The notes beneath the pieces are model-generated. The model saw only the letters and a program-made list of their open reading frames with translations, did not search any database and was not told the origin of the DNA. Below are positions 43,787 to 54,930 of a stretch of 64,000 nucleotides of DNA, piece after piece. Position 1 is the stretch's first letter; each line of letters starts with the position of its first letter. The DNA is from Lunularia cruciata (taxonomy: Eukaryota > Streptophyta > Marchantiopsida > Lunulariales > Lunulariaceae): NCBI GenBank assembly GCA_948567375.1, contig OX419756.1, positions 33,618,333 through 33,682,332 of the forward strand, written 5' to 3'. Both the position numbers and the translations under genes were made by a program.

Positions 43787-46488
43787 TCAATTTGCAGTAT
43801 CTTTGGTCATGACATTCACACCGGACCCAAAGTCAATGGGTATAGATGTGATCACGCACCCTGCAATCTCCACGTCTACCTCGGGAGATCCCAAATCTTC
43901 TTGTTCAATACGATAAATAGCAGGCATGTCTTTTTTTGACATTGACCTCACCTTCTTGAGGGCCGAATTCAGCTGTCTCTTGTACAGCTTGTTATCTTCC
44001 CACAATTGCTTGAATGTTATGTTGTCATTTGTGGTTGCCAGATCTGCTACAATATCATATTGGGGAACCCCTCCCAATTTGACTGTCTTTGCCTTCGGCT
44101 TTGGGTCTGAAGTCTCTCCATATTCCCTCTTGACTTCGGGACGCTTCAAAATGGTGATGGGCTTGCTGATGGCCTTAACCCGAGGTTCCTTGGGTTGGCC
44201 CACCTTGGCTTGGATCAGACCCTTTACTTCGGATTGGATGTCCGCCAAAAAAACTGGAGACTTTGTCTTCGTCTCCTCTTCCAAACTTAGTTCTTGAGTC
44301 ATGAGTAGTGCTTCCTTTAGTTCTTTCTTCAAGGCTTTAGCTTTAGCTTTTGCAAGGATCTTTTCCTCCTTAGCAGAAAGAATTGCTTTTGGGCGCAGTC
44401 TCTTTGCCTTTCTCAAAGACAACGAGGTTGTACTCAGTTCTTCAGGATCACGATTCTTCTTACTGGAGCGTGTCTCAACCTTCAAAATTTCAAGGTCCGG
44501 CCATTCTCCTTCTGAGGCCGGACTCCCTTCTTGAGGTCTTTCTTCCTCAAGGGTAATGCAATTTACATTGGTATCCCCCTTTGGCTGAAGTGCTGCACGC
44601 TCAGTGGAGGTCTGTACATACTTTACAGGTGGCTTCGGGTTTGGTGGGTGAGGACATTGGTTGCTTGTATGCCCCAATCCTTTACAATTTCTGCACAGGG
44701 GAACATACCCAATTTGCCTTCTTGGCTCGGGACAATTTGGAGACCAATGTCCCATCAAGCCACAATTATAACAGGCTCTGGGTGCAACATTCTGAGGCCG
44801 ATTTTGGTTGCTCATTGGTGGTCTTTGTGGAGGAGCATTGGGGTTATACTCCTTGGGTCCATACCTCGGACCTTGATACAATGTGCTCGCTTGAGGCTGT
44901 ACCTCGTGAGTTTGGTACACAGCCTCCTCGTCCTCATCTTGGTTCCATCCCGGAACCCAATCAATTTGCTGCACCGAGAATGCATTACGAGTATTGCATT
45001 CTGTGTTGGCGTGGCCGGATTTGCCACGTGCGGTGCACCACACATTAGATCGTCCAAACGCTAGGGACTTCCTTTGGTCTTTGGCCCCAATCATCTGGAT
45101 CTTGAAATCCAAAAACTCCTTGATGAGAGCATCCAGCTTGGTATCTGCCTTATGTACTCTTTGCTAGAGGAGTCACTGGTTTCTTGCCTCCATTCTTGTC
45201 TTCTGACTCGTCTTGACTTTGATTCTTCTTCGGATTCCAAAGAAGAGATCAAAGACATAGAGGATTTGTCCAAAGAAGGGGAGGTGCTACATGAAGATCT
45301 CCTTCTGGGCTTCTTGCCTTTCTTCTCTCGATTTCTCCAGTTACCGGCAGAGTGAGAGTGGGCCGCTTCATAACGAGCGACATGTTTGAGTACTTTGTCC
45401 AGGGAAGTTACATTCCTCTCCATGGCAAAGATTCATATCTCTGGTGAAAGGCTCCCGAGGAACCAAGTAATGGCTTGGGCATCGGAGTAACTCACCACCT
45501 CCGATTGCTTGGGAACTCGGTTCAATAGTGCCATGAACCGCTCAGAGTAGTCTCTCAACTTCTCCTTCTTGCCTCGGTCCAAATCGTTGAGTGCCGCAAA
45601 GACACTCGTATTGTAGTCAACCTCCCGGAATCGTTCCAAGAAGTTGTTTCTCAAGTCTGCCCAGTCCGCAGGTACGAACCCCTTCTGGGTCACATGGGTG
45701 TACCAGCTCTGAGCTTTCTTTTGGAGCAAACTTGGGAAAATTCTCAATCGATCCGCCGAGTCATGCTCCTTGTTAGCAAATGAGATGACTTCAAATTCTT
45801 TGATGAATTCATTGGGGTCTTCGTCTTGTTCTGTCCTCTTGTACTTCTGATAGGCGTGTCGAGTGACAGGCAACGAAGTCATCGTTTGATGCACTGGGAT
45901 TGGCTGAGGTAGTGTTGAACTTGACGGAACTGAAGAATTGGCTGGTATTGACGCCGTGTTGTTAGCCCAGGGATTCCAATTTGTCAAATTCAAGGTGGGG
46001 TCTTCTTCAAAAATTTCTTCTATGAGGGTGTCGACTTCAACCCGAGTGGAAGATTCAAGATCAACACCTTTGATTGGTTCTTCAAAATTCCTTCGGGACA
46101 ACCAAGGAATTGTTCATAGAAGATGTTGACACTCGTCTTCAGTAAGTGTTCGTGCTGTCTTTTCTCAAACAAAGTTCTTCAAGGAAACAACTTCCTTTAC
46201 AGCTCTAGGGGAAGTTGGTGTACTGGGCCGCAATGCATATGTTTGCCCACTTGATTTTTTCTTCTTCTTGGAAGAAGAGGGAGATGCAAAGTAGCCTTGC
46301 CAACCGCCTTCGTGTTTCTTATGATCAAGTTCTTGCAGGGCTTCTTGCACTTCGTGAAGGAGTTGAAGATCCAACGCCTCTCATTTAGTTTTGTCAATGA
46401 GGGATGGGACGTTTAGACGTTTATCTTCTTCACGTTGAAGTGCTTGTCTTTGAGCTCTCTCTTCCCGTTGTTCCCTTGATGTAGACAT
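43787..46488 (-). pseudogene. B1 gag-protease, broken
   Basis: Minus strand from ATG 46488 (MSTSREQREERAQRQ). One frame runs to about 45150 with TGA at 46383-46381, 46167-46165 and about 46116, and a stop at 45433. It contains the capsid region (AYQKYKRTEQDEDPNEFIKE, AQSWYTHVTQKGF, LERFREVDYN). After a shift near 45150 come KIQMIGAKDQ and two perfect zinc knuckles (CYNCGLMGHWSPNC, CRNCKGLGHTSNQC). A Lys/Glu-rich linker follows, then the protease loop SIPIDFGSGVNVM. The upstream primer site fixes gag as the first gene. Confidence 0.87.
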
Positions 46489-46551
46489 TCATATTGCGTT
46501 GATACCCAGTTTCAAATTTGGCTTCGTATTCTTCCACTTCCAAGATTTGTA

Positions 46552-46569
46552 TCCCCGGCAACGGCGCCA
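46552..46569 (-). promoter_or_regulatory. B1 primer-binding site, tRNA-Asp type
   Basis: On the minus strand TGGCGCCGTTGCCGGGGA follows the 5' LTR after 7 bp (TGATTTT). It is the textbook complement of the 3' end of plant tRNA-Asp, the primer used by many plant Ty3/gypsy elements. It fixes the inner end of the giant LTR at 46577. Confidence 0.92.
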
Positions 46570-47246
46570 AAAATCATGTGACAACCCGGCAAATATCACT
46601 TTTGCGGTAATTGGGTAAGTAAAGTTCTTTCCCATAGAGATACGAGTCAAAATTGGTCAAATACAAAGCAAAGTAACAATTTTAGTTCTTCTTGAGTTCT
46701 TCTTTAGTCTCTCAGGTAGAAACCACACCCAAAAGAGAGTAACAAGCACTGATTTGCAGTCTTGTCACAAAGTAACACTTCTTAATCACAATTCCATCAA
46801 ATCTTTCCAAACAATCTTGATTGTGATGATTCAGGCTCTCCTAAAAACGGCACTCCACTGCAAAACGATTTTGCCTCAGAATTGTGTTCCACCCCTCCAC
46901 TGAAGGCACAACTTCCTCAATCAAAATTGTTTCACATCAACTTTGCATTGCACTCACAAATGCAAAATACTACCAACACTACAATTCCTCTCAGATCTGT
47001 CAAGGCATTGCTCAGATTGCACTTCACTCAAGATCAAACACACAGAATGAAGATCAAGGCTGTGGAATCCAACATCCAACAAACACACTAACTTGCACTT
47101 CAAATTTCTCCACACACTCACAAACATAGACACAAAGTTGATACTCGGAATCAAGCTCAAGCAACGAGCATTGCTTCATAGCACTTTGCTTTATCTATTC
47201 TCAAAAATTATGAGCACTGAACAACATTTTCCTACGAATGGCACTC

Positions 47247-47253
47247 TTAAATA
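47247..47253 (-). promoter_or_regulatory. TATA-like box in the B LTR
   Basis: TATTTAA on the minus strand, conserved in all four LTRs (7386-7392, 22731-22737, 47247-47253, 56804-56810). Each lies 117-121 bp beyond the LTR-ORF stop. This puts the LTR-ORF in U3 and leaves ~0.65 kb of R/U5. Promoter activity is inferred from position and sequence only. Confidence 0.55.
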
Positions 47254-47369
47254 ATGAACAAATCGACAGTTCTAACAACTATACCATTCTACAACAACTC
47301 TTCTAACCTGCAGATCTGAAATGACAATGCACCTCTTCATATCTACCTCTTCAAATCTCAAATCTGTTA

Positions 47370-49670
47370 CTACTCCGATCCAATGTCTATGTCTTCCTCG
47401 GCTCTCAAACCTGAACCCAAAGTAATCTTACTTCCTACTACTCTGTACTCGGGTTTCAAATCTCCTACTTCTCCTACCAGATCCAGCAATTCTCTTTCCT
47501 GATCTGAAATTCCACTAGTGGGTAATCTATCTAACTCCTTATCTCCCGACCCACTCTTCTCTAATGTCTCCATTGGTAATTCCGAAGACATTTGGACTCC
47601 TATGTTATCTACTTCGGGTTTTGCTTCAACATCTTTCTAAAGTTTTTCTAGCTCTATTTTCACTAAGTATAATCTAATTGAAATGTTATCTTCTACCTCT
47701 TATATCTTCATATCTACACGAGTTCTCAATTTGATCAACAAGGCGTTCATCTCGGTGTCTTTCACCTGTCTTCGCCTCATCTCCTGCACCAACAACTTCA
47801 ACTCGTGCAGTCTCGTTTCTTCAATCTGAATGTTGGCTTTTGTACTTAACATGGCATTCATCTGGAGGACAATTTCCTTTATCGGCTCCAATCTTGTCTT
47901 CCTTTCTTGTTCTCGATCTGCAAGCCAGTCCTCTTTGTACATCACCAATTCTTCCTCAAATTTGGCTTTCACCGTCTCCTTCTCCTTCTCCTTCTGAACT
48001 ACCTTCTCCTCCTGATTACAAAGTAATTCTTGTAATCGGTCTTCTTCTCTGTATCGCGCCGCCAACTCTCGTTGCCAGAGTTGCTTCTTCTCTTCCATAC
48101 TCTCCATCACTCTATCAAGCTCTTGATCCTTTGCTGCTACTCTTGCCATAGCATGGATTACTTCTACTCTTGAATCAACAAACTGCTGCTTCAAGATCTT
48201 CTACTCAGCTACTTGTCTCTCCCTTGCTATGTCACTTTTCTTCACAAGCTCCTCTCGATAGCTCACTTCTCTCTTCAGGATTTCAATTACCTGACTTCTC
48301 TCTACTACCTCCGCTCGTAGTACTTCCCTTTCCTCCTCACCTTGGGTTACATTCCTCTTCAACTCCAATTTCTCTTCTTCTAATCTTGCCAATACCTACA
48401 ATACAGTCTTTACCTTTGGACAAGTCAATTGCATCTCCTTCTTCTTGTGCTCCAACTTCACCAACAATGGGCACACGATCTCTCGCAGGTAATTCACTCC
48501 ATCATTGGCAACTACTCCCTCCCGCGGAGTGGTCTCTCTTCTCACCTCGTGTTCTCCTAAAACTTGCCTTCTTCTCTGCAGTCTTCGTATCGGAATCAAC
48601 GCCTCACTACCCGAGCTTTCTCCTTCTTCTTCCTTCACTTTACTTGGCCCCGCTTCACACTTTGCCTTACGTCTCAAGCAAACTCCTTGCTGTACTGCAA
48701 TCTTCTTTTCCTTGGGCACAGTTACTTTGTCCTCCAACTGTGTGTCATCTTCGGCTTCCAACTCGGCTTGCACTTCTTCTTCGTATTCTTCAGCCGCTAG
48801 CGCCGATGTCATGTCTCCACCTTCATCACTCTCGCTGCTCGTACCTCCACTCTGCAACGTTAGCTCAGGCTCCTCCTCGTGTTCCAAGTCTTTAGTTTTG
48901 AGCTCGGCATCTCCTTTTGAGTCTTCATCCTCTGACTCAATCACCACCATACTTCACCTTGGGTTACTTCTCTACATCTTCCGAGGTTTCTTGCTTTCTT
49001 CGTCTTCACCTTGCCGACCTCTCTTCTTCGTCGGGGTACTCACTGCAACCTCCACATTCTTCCCTGTCTTTGCGTAGTAGTCGTTGGTGCTCCTGATCTG
49101 CAAGATGTACTGCTGCTCCTCGACATCGACCTCCTTTTGAACATCCGGATGGAAATGCGATACCATCCGAGTCCGCTCTGCCGAGTTCAGCAAGTTGAGC
49201 CCGAGGTAGAAGTATGCTGCAAATGGCACAATGTAGTGTGGAGGCGACTTATCCCACAAATTCCACACCATCTGCCTTGTTCTCCCATGAAAACACCTCG
49301 CCCAATTGATTGGTTCTCCTGCAAACAACTTATGGAAGAACACCGCTTGGTGTTTCATCACATAAGTGGTTCTCTCTGGTTTCAGGATAGCCATCAAAGC
49401 ACTCACGATCCCTCTCTTCATAGGGTCTTTGTAGCTCTCAACCTTGTACCCATTCTTTGTCCGTTTTGACAAGAATGCATCTCTCACCTCCTGAGTTTCC
49501 TAGGCTATCTCTCCCTTTCCCAAGAACGTGGCTCCCTGCTCCGAGCCTGCTTTCTTCCCGAGTACAAGTCTCCAATCCGACTCTGTCTAGCAAACCGGAT
49601 TTCCTCTCTTCCCCTCTTCCTCGGGTCCATTGAGACACTTACTCTCAATGATTTCTGTCATGAGTCCTGA
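47370..49670 (-). pseudogene. LTR-ORF, B1 5' LTR copy (one frame, a few stops)
   Basis: Minus strand, all in one reading frame from 49670 to TAG 47370 (DIDIGSE end), about 765 codons with roughly six stop codons (e.g. near 49500, 48972, 48396, 48201, 47700). I see no frameshift. The conserved N-terminal region (KVESYKDPMKRGIVSALM, WARCFHGRTRQMVWNLWDK, HYIVPFAAYFYLGLNLL) is followed by a basic patch (KKRGRQGEDEESKKPRK) and an acidic linker (48950-48650). A coiled coil (48400-47700; RLEEEKLELKRNVT, RYREEDRLQELL) and a tail follow. Loss by point stops rather than indels suggests cytosine deamination after insertion. Confidence 0.83.
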
Positions 49671-50032
49671 GCTTATCACTTATCTTTGTTGGCCATGAGC
49701 TATCGGTTCAGCCGGCAAGCCTCCTTAACATCCTTCTCTCCTTACTTCCTACTCTATGGACGAGATCCAAATTTACCTACAACCATTTGTCGAGATGCTA
49801 TTGTAGTCTTGGACTTGTATGATCCAAATGTATGGGTGAGCACATGTTCTCAATGGGTAGAGATCTTTCGGAGAGTGATGTCGATGGCCTTTGAGAATTG
49901 AGGAATTGCTCAACATAGGATATCTTCCGTTATGCTACTATTTGAGGAGGAGGTTGTAAACCCTTGATCCGTCAATTTCATCCAAGTGATTATGTATATC
50001 TATAGCAGTCAACATTAACAGCATTTGATGTT
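49671..50032 (+). pseudogene. Element C integrase C-terminal remnant
   Basis: Plus strand: AMSYRFSRQASLTSFSPYFLLYGRDPNLP resembles the end of a gypsy integrase core (SPYFLLYGRDP), here split across two short motifs with intact reading. EIFRRVMSMAFEN follows, then stops. The junction at 49671 with the B1 LTR is abrupt. Confidence 0.7.
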
Positions 50033-50347
50033 TTGACAAGCCGCACTATCTTGAGAGTGCAAGAGGTTTTGCTATCTAGAGTCCTTGTGTTAGAAGGATG
50101 TGATGGTGTTGTTTGGGATCATGTGCGCAATTGTGCGCCATGCCACCTCCCAAACATTGATGGTGCTACGGACTCAAGCTTGGCACCTATACGTGCAAGC
50201 TTGAGGTGTATGTTATGTGGCTCCTCTAGTGAAGTTGCTACTTTGTTAGTGTGTGATAGATGTTTGAGAAGATGGCATATGGCATGTATGACTCCTCCTC
50301 TCATGGTGGTTCCTCAAGGACAGTGGTTATATCCTAGATGTACTTGA
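50033..50347 (+). pseudogene. PHD-like finger after integrase (element C)
   Basis: A 104-residue plus-strand frame contains CMLCG…VCDRCLRRWHMACMTPPL…PQGQWLYPRC. The order C-C, C-C, H-C, then W-x-x-P-x-C follows the C4HC3 PHD finger, except that the seventh ligand Cys is Tyr. PHD fingers read histone tails. In this position it could do for element C what a chromodomain does for chromoviruses. The first part of the frame (LRVQEVLLSRVLVLEGCDG) resembles the integrase C-terminal linker. It is decayed, so it is called as a pseudogene. Confidence 0.65.
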
Positions 50348-50516
50348 CCTATAGCTAGTTCATTCATTAAATGGTATAGATTGCAGACATGCGACTAATG
50401 ATGGGGCTCTATAGCACCTGGCCTTTTGATCTTTGCCCATCATAGGGTATACCATATACTTGTAGTAGATAGCTATTTGAAGTTAGAGAGACCTAACCAC
50501 CAGCCAAGGAGGCAAT

Positions 50517-51059
50517 TGTGGCACTTTAGAGTCTATGTATGACTTATGTATGAGTTGTGCTTCTATAGTGTATGATGTTGACAATGATGTATGTTGTGTA
50601 GTAATGTATATACGCACGATAGTTGTCACGCCATTTGTAGTGTCGCATCTAGATTGCTCTGACACTAGAGTTGCAATGATAGTAGTTAGAGGTATTTAAG
50701 TAGTTTCCCATGGACTACTTTCCGATGGTCAGATTTCATGTTTGGGTTTTGACTTCACAATGGGACCCATTGTCACTTTGCACCATTCGCATTGTTGAGT
50801 ATGCCATTAGCGGGACCGTTAGGTTTCTAAACTTAGCTCAAGTCTGAGGGTATACTTTTGAAGTGCAGCTCTAGCTCACTTCTTTGATGTTGAGTCTTTG
50901 AGTTCCTAGCTATGGTGGATAGAGGCCGGCAAGCATCACCTAGATTCTCTTAGCTATAGTGGATGTGGCTTGATTGTAATCAATGCCCAATTGTTGGCAA
51001 TTTATAAAGTGACAGATCAAGTATTGATCTGAGTTGAGTTGATTCAACAGTTGTAAACA
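50517..51059 (+). repeat. Element C 3' LTR
   Basis: 543 bp from TGTGGCAC, after a purine-rich ccaaggaggcaat (50504-50516), to GTTGTAAACA. Positions 50624-51059 match the truncated 5' LTR at 11930-12369. Confidence 0.62.
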
Positions 51060-51068
51060 ACTGATTAT

Positions 51069-51147
51069 TGTGGCACTTTAGAATCTATGTATGAGTTGTG
51101 CTTCTATAGTGATATATGTTGTGTAGCAATGTATATACGCATGACAG
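51069..51147 (+). repeat. Partial second copy of the element C LTR start
   Basis: TGTGGCACTTTAGAATCTATG onwards repeats the first part of the LTR at 50517-50625, minus small deletions. It is separated from the full LTR by 9 bp that resemble the C internal start at 12370. Probably a recombination remnant. Confidence 0.6.
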
Positions 51148-51284
51148 AAGGCCCAATAAATTATATTTTTTTTTCTTTGGTTAGACTCTTTCTACTAATT
51201 CATGTCAATTTGTTACATATATACACATAGGTTCATGCTCTCGGTTTTTTATACCTAATGTATTATAAGTACTTTAATATGGCA

Positions 51285-52026
51285 TTTAGACCTTCACTTT
51301 GAAGACAAAGTGAAAACTTAGTCTGGGGGTACATGTAACACCCATTTTTGCATGTGTGTGGTATTGTGATATTTAGCTTGGTATTTCAAGTACTTAAGAG
51401 ATATTATTTATATAGAGATAAATGATGGTTCTATATTAGTCATGGTTAGCTAAAGTTAGTCATAGCTAAGATAGAGGGGACCTTACTTTAGAGGAAGTAG
51501 AAAAGATGAGCACCACTATTTTTGATTTTAGTGTGTTGACTTGGTATTATTCCTAGGTGTTTGGCTTTGAGGAAAGAGTTGAGAACTCTTGGGCCCGCAA
51601 ACCTTTTTGTTTTGGATTCTTCTTTATTCCAAGGATAGCCCATGTGAACAAATTCTTGACTTAGTGGTTGGGTCAAGAAAAGACTATATGCTTAGGAGAA
51701 TATGCCCATGTGAATGGATATTCCTTTCTAATTTTTTGACTTTACTTGACTTTTAGTTTAGTAACTTGAGTTACTATGGTAATTAGTAACTTTGGTATGT
51801 AACTATTTCACAAGTATATAAACAAAGGGTGAGGAGGTACTCATCATCCTTTCATTTGCAACTATCTCTCTCTCATTAAGTTTTCTAGTGAGCAATTTCT
51901 TGAGTCTTGGAGTGTTAGCCTTGGAGGAGTATAATGGAGTTGGAGTTCCTTGCCTTCTTAGTCCATGGTGCGCTACCATAATAGCCATCAGAGGTTCATC
52001 TTGAGTGAGAGACAAGCCGGCTCACA
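51285..52026 (+). mobile_element. Family A 3' end with LTR (A3)
   Basis: 51285-51333 matches the last internal bases of A1 (ccttcactttgaagacaaag then the polypurine tract ctgggggtaca). The LTR is 51334-52026 (693 bp; TATA at 51815-51822). Everything upstream in A3 is gone, replaced by unrelated AT-rich DNA. No target duplication is seen. Confidence 0.88.
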
Positions 52027-53060
52027 GTTCATCGTTTGAAGTTTTCTCCTTTGTGATGTGCTATTTGGTTTATGTGGATAACATGATATGCAAGTGTTCT
52101 TTCTTACTAATGGTTCTTCAATTTTGTGGTTGAAGTTGACTCCAATCAACTACCCTTCTCTCCAAGGCTTTTGAGGGTCTATATTGAAATTAGCACCTTG
52201 TAAAGCTTCCACTATAATAATATCTTGAATTTTGATCTTGTGAGTTCTTGGAAGAGCACCAATGTTGAAGTAGAGTTTATATGCTATTCATATTACAAGG
52301 TATATGTCAAAGGACAAGTTCCTCAACAATTCCTTGGTTAGAATTTGGTACTTGGTTCAAGAAGGCACCATAGGTCCATGACAAGGATGGTGCACTCCAA
52401 GTTTAGTGATTTAGTCCACTCGCCAATTGGAATTCACCCTAACACTATAGTCTCAAGATTGAGAGCAATATAGGGTCTATGGTGAGTCTATCTATGTTTT
52501 GGGCCAATGTTCTTAAGTGACATGAAAATCATGTAGATGGGATGATGGGTGTAACATAGATCTTGAGTTACTTACTCTTGGGAGCACACTATGTAATACC
52601 CTTGAACCAAAGGTGGGAGAATACATGATAGTTTTTGACCAAAGTCTACTCAATGATCTTTCTATGTAAGTGTAACTCAAGAGTGTAAAGACAAGAAGAC
52701 ATGAGCAAAGATGAAATCATTGATTTAGTTTGAGGAGGAGAAACTTGTTGCAAACTAGCCATATGGAGGGAGAGCAAGAGAACCTTACATAAGTAGTTAT
52801 GGAAAGCTAGCTTTTGGCTTTAGGCAATTAAGGAATTTCTTCACTTTTACTTAGTTGACTAAACCCATAAGACACATTGGGAGTAGGGATTTTAAACTCT
52901 ATGTGAAATAAAGTAACTTTTGGATTTGGGATACCTTTGTATTATAAAAATTATGAGGTTTGTTTTCCTATTGTGTGTAGCTCTTTATGTGTGTGTGTAA
53001 GATTTCATAGTATTGTTGTAGCAAACTCTTGGGAAGGGATTTTAAGGGAAGACTTATAAA
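52027..53060. other. No recognisable feature
   Basis: AT-rich DNA after the A3 LTR without an open frame of note. A short TG run lies near 52990. It may be old retroelement leader sequence, because gypsy-like debris follows, but nothing in it is diagnostic. Confidence 0.45.
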
Positions 53061-53840
53061 CAACTATGACAATTTTAGAGAAATACCTCAAGATGCATTC
53101 TTACCCTACCTTGAGCAATTTTTGGGGTGGTTGAGAATACTTCCAATCACCAAGCCTCCACAAAACTCATTAGCTAGATTTAGCTTGGTCATCCAACTAA
53201 TAATTTTATGATGAGAGCATATGCACACTACAATAGTAGTAGAGTCATATGATGTGACAGTTGGTAGAGTACTATTATATCACATGGTTTCAATATTGAC
53301 CATTGGAGTAGATAGCTTACTATAGACCATGTTGGCAATCAAGTGAGAGATATGTATATCATACTACTTGTATGTTTTAGTAGTGGCAATATTGTCTTAA
53401 TATAGTCAAGGACCATAGAATAAATCACATATAGTAATGGTGAACCTTTTAGTGCAACCTATAGCCACTTTACCCACACTTGTGAGTTTCCTAGCCTCCC
53501 ATGCTTATCAAGAAAGGAGGTCTTAGACTTGTTTGAGACTCACAATTATAGCAATTGGTGGAGCTCAATGTTGATAAGAAAGAGCAAACAATGGGTTTTT
53601 GTACTAATATTACAACCTTATCAATAGTGACAAAGGCATCCAAGCATCAAGTGTTAGGCCAGACTATGGAGTTGAATTTTTTGACTTGGTTGGCTTAGCA
53701 ACATAAGATGTGCTTGATAGGTATCACCAGTCAAACACTGTGAGCTCAAGGCTTATCAAAACAATTTCAAGCACATGTCCGGAGCAATGGACCAAGCAAA
53801 CATGGTATTCTTGGTACACAACTAGTGATTATTAGGGAGA
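53061..53840 (+). pseudogene. Very old gypsy gag-protease debris (C-like)
   Basis: Positions 53180-53290 (e.g. gagtcatatgatgtgacagttgg) align with the element C protease end at 16790-16855. Flanking parts on the plus strand yield only short broken frames. It looks like an older relative of element C. Confidence 0.45.
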
Positions 53841-53960
53841 GTGTTCTACTTAAGATATATCTAGGTGAACATGGTCTACTTGGAGTACATCTATGTGAGC
53901 ATGGTCTACTTGGAGTACATCTATGTGAGCATGGTTTACTTGGGACACAACTAGAGGACA
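53841..53960 (+). repeat. 30-bp tandem repeat, about four units
   Basis: Two identical units (53871-53900 and 53901-53930, atggtctacttggagtacat…) are flanked by diverged units at 53841-53870 and 53931-53960. The plus frame is kept open across them (GLLGVHLCEH repeated). No function is evident. Confidence 0.85.
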
Positions 53961-54139
53961 TATGGAGCTTGCAACTAGAGCATAGGGAGTGTTTTGCTTT
54001 GAGATTGTGGATTCTAGCAATTGGAAGCATGAAAGGATTACTTCTAATGTCTCAATGTAGCAATCAATTAATGTGTCTTCCACTTTTATAGCAATTATAG
54101 AGGATACTTGAGAGCCAAATATATACCCAAGCTCATAAG

Positions 54140-54300
54140 AGGAGAAGATGGAGATTTTAGAGGTTCTTGAGGAGCTACACAAGTTTTTTAACTTCAATAT
54201 GAAGGATTTGGGTGCTCTAAAAGGACTTGGTATTGTGATTAAGCGGACTATATATACATTAGTCATTTGATGTCCCTACATATATAATAATATAGAGAGA
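54140..54300 (+). pseudogene. Ty1/copia reverse-transcriptase fragment
   Basis: Plus-strand translation FFNFNMKDLGALKGLGIVIK resembles the copia motif F-x-MKDLG-x-x-x-x-LGI. It is short, isolated and without LTRs. Confidence 0.5.
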
Positions 54301-54649
54301 ACTTTGATTCAAAGCAAGAGTAGAGACCTTTGTGAGGTTAGTTTGGTAGAAACATCATATATAGAGTATGCTTCAACCAAAATGATGCCAACCAAGAAGG
54401 ATATGCATGGTAGCTACCTAAATAAGAAAATTTATGGAGACTACCATCCTATCAATAAACATGTTAAGGTTGATTGGTATGCTACAGATCTTTCATGTGA
54501 TTGGGTATGTATCTTTAGTATTTTAAATCTTTGAGTATTATATCATCAACTGCCCATCATAGAAGAGAACAAGTCCAAGATAACATTATGGGCTTTTGAT
54601 CCTCATGGCAAAGATATATTGTATTAGTGGTGGTTCTTATTATTTGGGT

Positions 54650-54930
54650 TATAAAATGTCCCTCCAAGTTTTAAAGAGTTATATAGGATACTAGTGAGAT
54701 TAAATTTTGCTTGATGCTATATTGATGATATCTTGGTCTATAGATCTTCCATTGAGGAGCATGAGAGGCATTTGTTAGAGATGTTTGAGAGATTTAGATC
54801 TCATGAACTTGAATTACATCCTTAGAAGTGAAAATTATTCCAAGAGCACGTTGAGTATTTGGGTCACAATATCTATCTTGGTGGACTTGATTTTCAACAA
54901 ACCAAGATGGAAGCTATTAAATGTTGTTGT
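54650..54930 (+). pseudogene. Ty3/gypsy reverse-transcriptase fragment
   Basis: YIDDILVYRSSIEEHERHLL (YIDD at 54718-54729) is followed by FRSHELELHP, two stops, then KLFQEHVEYLGHNIYLGG. These are the palm and thumb of gypsy reverse transcriptase. It is cut on both sides and adjoins unrelated DNA. Confidence 0.82.

Larger units (their letters stand above)
22065..49670 (-). mobile_element. Element B1: Ty3/gypsy with giant LTRs, carrying nested A1
   Basis: Minus-strand order: 5' LTR (49670 to 46577, start truncated), tRNA-Asp primer site (46569-46552), gag, protease, reverse transcriptase and RNase H (to 41622), inserted element A1 (41621 to 25186), then the 3' LTR (25185 to 22065). Compared with B2, about 1.9 kb of B sequence (integrase, polypurine tract and the first ~0.65 kb of the 3' LTR) is missing at the A1 insertion point. 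B1 entered A2 gag-leader sequence at 22064. The outer 5' end was later lost, and it now joins element C at about 49671. Confidence 0.82.
46577..49670 (-). repeat. B1 5' LTR (outer end truncated)
   Basis: Begins next to the primer site and is collinear with the other B LTRs for 3.1 kb. It ends near 49670, where similarity to the LTR stops within the LTR-ORF and element C sequence starts. About 0.7 kb of U3 is therefore missing. Together with 22065-25185 it forms the LTR pair of B1. Confidence 0.9.

Noticed and set aside
46552..46569. tRNA gene suggested by the tRNA-Asp-like sequence
   Set aside because: Only the 18-nt complement of the tRNA 3' end is present, next to an LTR end; it is a primer-binding site.
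53850..54266. His/Cys-rich minus-strand frame over the 30-bp repeat, considered a Cys-rich peptide gene
   Set aside because: It is generated by the short tandem repeat and continues into unrelated debris.
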